Positions 6,197 through 6,646 of a stretch of DNA of 6,646 nucleotides are shown here, piece by piece. Origin of the DNA: Candidatus Shapirobacteria bacterium (GTDB lineage: Bacteria; Patescibacteriota; Microgenomatia; UBA12405). Where the stretch lies: positions 1 through 6,646 of the forward strand of contig VFLE01000174.1 of assembly GCA_009885205.1 (NCBI GenBank). The letters are read 5' to 3'. How positions within the stretch are numbered: the first letter of the stretch is position 1; each line of letters opens with the position of its first letter. The translations under genes and the position numbers were made by a program. The notes below the pieces were generated by a model. That model worked only from the letters and a program-made list of their open reading frames with translations. It was not told the DNA's origin and made no database searches.

Positions 6197-6565
6197 ATGC
6201 TTTCCCGGCGCTTATTTACCACAGTTACTAGCAAAAATGCTGTTTCTGCATTATCCGTGTTCAAAAATTCATGCTATCATAAGATCGATTTCAAGATCTC
6301 GGAAGAAACCACGGCCAGTAATGCGGTAAAACGGTTTTCTGCATTCAATATAGGATGTCTTGCCGTAACAGACGCAAAAGATAACGTGGTGGGCGTTTTA
6401 TCCGAGAGGGACTATATCAACAAAGTTTCCGCGCTAGGAAAGGATGATGAAACTGTAAAAGTAAGAGATATTTGTACCTATTCACCCAAGATAATCATTG
6501 CGAAAAAGAACGATTCCATTGAGCAATGTATGAATAAGATGTTGTTTACACCCTTGAAGATTTAA
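6197..6565 (+). CDS. CBS-domain protein with mitochondrial-type N-terminus, cut short in second CBS domain
   Basis: 122 residues from the ATG at 6197 (a GTG just before could add one residue, but ATG is preferred). The first ~28 residues (MLSRRLFTTVTSKNAVSALS...) are rich in Arg, Ser and Thr with no acidic residue, like a mitochondrial targeting sequence. One full CBS unit follows (about 32-84, ending GVLSERDYINKV). A second begins at VRDICTYSPKIIIAKKNDSI and stops after CMNKMLFT, where the family continues with an RHLP-type strand. Residue order resembles plant mitochondrial CBSX3-type proteins, where paired CBS units bind adenosyl ligands and tune redox partners (recalled alignment, not computed). 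A lone CBS and a half usually does not fold as a proper pair. The stop is followed at once by a GC-rich palindrome and then more open frame, so this may be a broken gene, an assembly artefact or a natural short form. Confidence 0.7.
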   Translation: MLSRRLFTTVTSKNAVSALSVFKNSCYHKIDFKISEETTASNAVKRFSAFNIGCLAVTDAKDNVVGVLSERDYINKVSALGKDDETVKVRDICTYSPKIIIAKKNDSIEQCMNKMLFTPLKI

Positions 6566-6646
6566 AATGGGACGCCTCTGCTTCGCTTGAGGCGTCCCAC
6601 TAGATATTCTAGGGCAACGTTACCGATAAATCAATTAAAAGGCAAA
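6566..6646 (+). pseudogene. In-frame continuation after the CBS stop, possible remainder of second CBS domain
   Basis: After the TAA at 6563-6565 the same frame stays open for 27 codons to the window end. Its last part, RATLPINQLKGK (6611-6646), resembles the RHLPVI...KGK strand expected next in a second CBS unit. The first 15 codons, which encode the palindrome and its flank, resemble nothing. This fits an insertion into the CBS gene, but the match is short and the window ends before it can be confirmed. Confidence 0.35.
6568..6599 (+). terminator. GC-rich perfect 11-bp stem-loop right after the CBS stop
   Basis: TGGGACGCCTC (6568-6578) pairs exactly with GAGGCGTCCCA (6589-6599) around a 10-base loop that can itself form GC/GC pairs. 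It begins two bases after the stop codon. It could be the gene's 3'-end hairpin or a small inserted palindromic element. Its GC content stands out sharply from the surrounding AT-rich DNA, unlike the AT-rich hairpins at 2627 and 5069. Confidence 0.65.

Noticed and set aside
6600..6612. CTAGA-TAT-TCTAG inverted repeat after the CBS palindrome
   Set aside because: Only five base pairs; could be a scar of insertion but cannot be told from chance.
1..6646. tRNA, rRNA, CRISPR array or insertion sequence with transposase
   Set aside because: Looked for on both strands; no cloverleaf, regularly spaced repeats or transposase motif seen.

Overview
The window looks like a piece of a nucleocytoplasmic giant-virus genome, most likely Imitervirales (Mimiviridae or Mesomimiviridae-like). 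Four things point there. The genes are tightly packed, intron-free and on both strands, with AT-rich gaps of 0 to 75 bases. Two exact copies of the AAAATTGA early-promoter octamer of mimiviruses sit upstream of start codons. Perfect stem-loops lie just past several stop codons, like mimivirus 3'-end hairpins. The gene mix is eukaryote-like and virus-like: an FtsH-type protease, a RING protein, Cu/Zn superoxide dismutase, a UvrD-type helicase with a nuclease domain, a GT92-like glycosyltransferase and a mitochondrial-type CBS protein. No database search was possible, so the lineage is inferred.

Layout. 1-1437 (+): 3' part of an FtsH-like AAA+ zinc metalloprotease. 1475-2011 (-): RING-finger protein with an acidic middle, convergent with FtsH. 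2012-2085: divergent promoter region carrying an early motif that faces the RING gene. 2086-2601 (+): Cu/Zn superoxide dismutase. 2618-2658: early motif and perfect hairpin. 2656-2880 (+): 74-residue Cys/His mini-protein. 2881-5040 (-): SF1 helicase fused to a PD-(D/E)XK nuclease; its stop abuts the mini-gene's stop. 5069-5096: hairpin behind the glycosyltransferase gene. 5100-6128 (-): glycosyltransferase. 6129-6196: AT-rich divergent promoter region. 6197-6565 (+): CBS-domain protein ending in mid-domain at a GC-rich palindrome, with the same frame open again to the window end. No gene-free stretch exceeds 75 bases up to the CBS stop; the last 81 bases are discussed under the CBS entries.

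Functionally these look like accessory and host-interaction genes rather than a single pathway: protein quality control (FtsH, RING), oxidative defence (SOD), DNA processing (helicase-nuclease), glycan decoration (glycosyltransferase) and possible mitochondrial redox or energy sensing (CBS). The early motifs suggest that the RING protein and the mini-protein are expressed soon after infection. The observations most worth a second look are the interrupted, apparently mitochondrion-targeted CBS gene, the early-promoter mini-gene whose start codon lies inside a terminator-like hairpin, and the recurring stop-codon hairpins.
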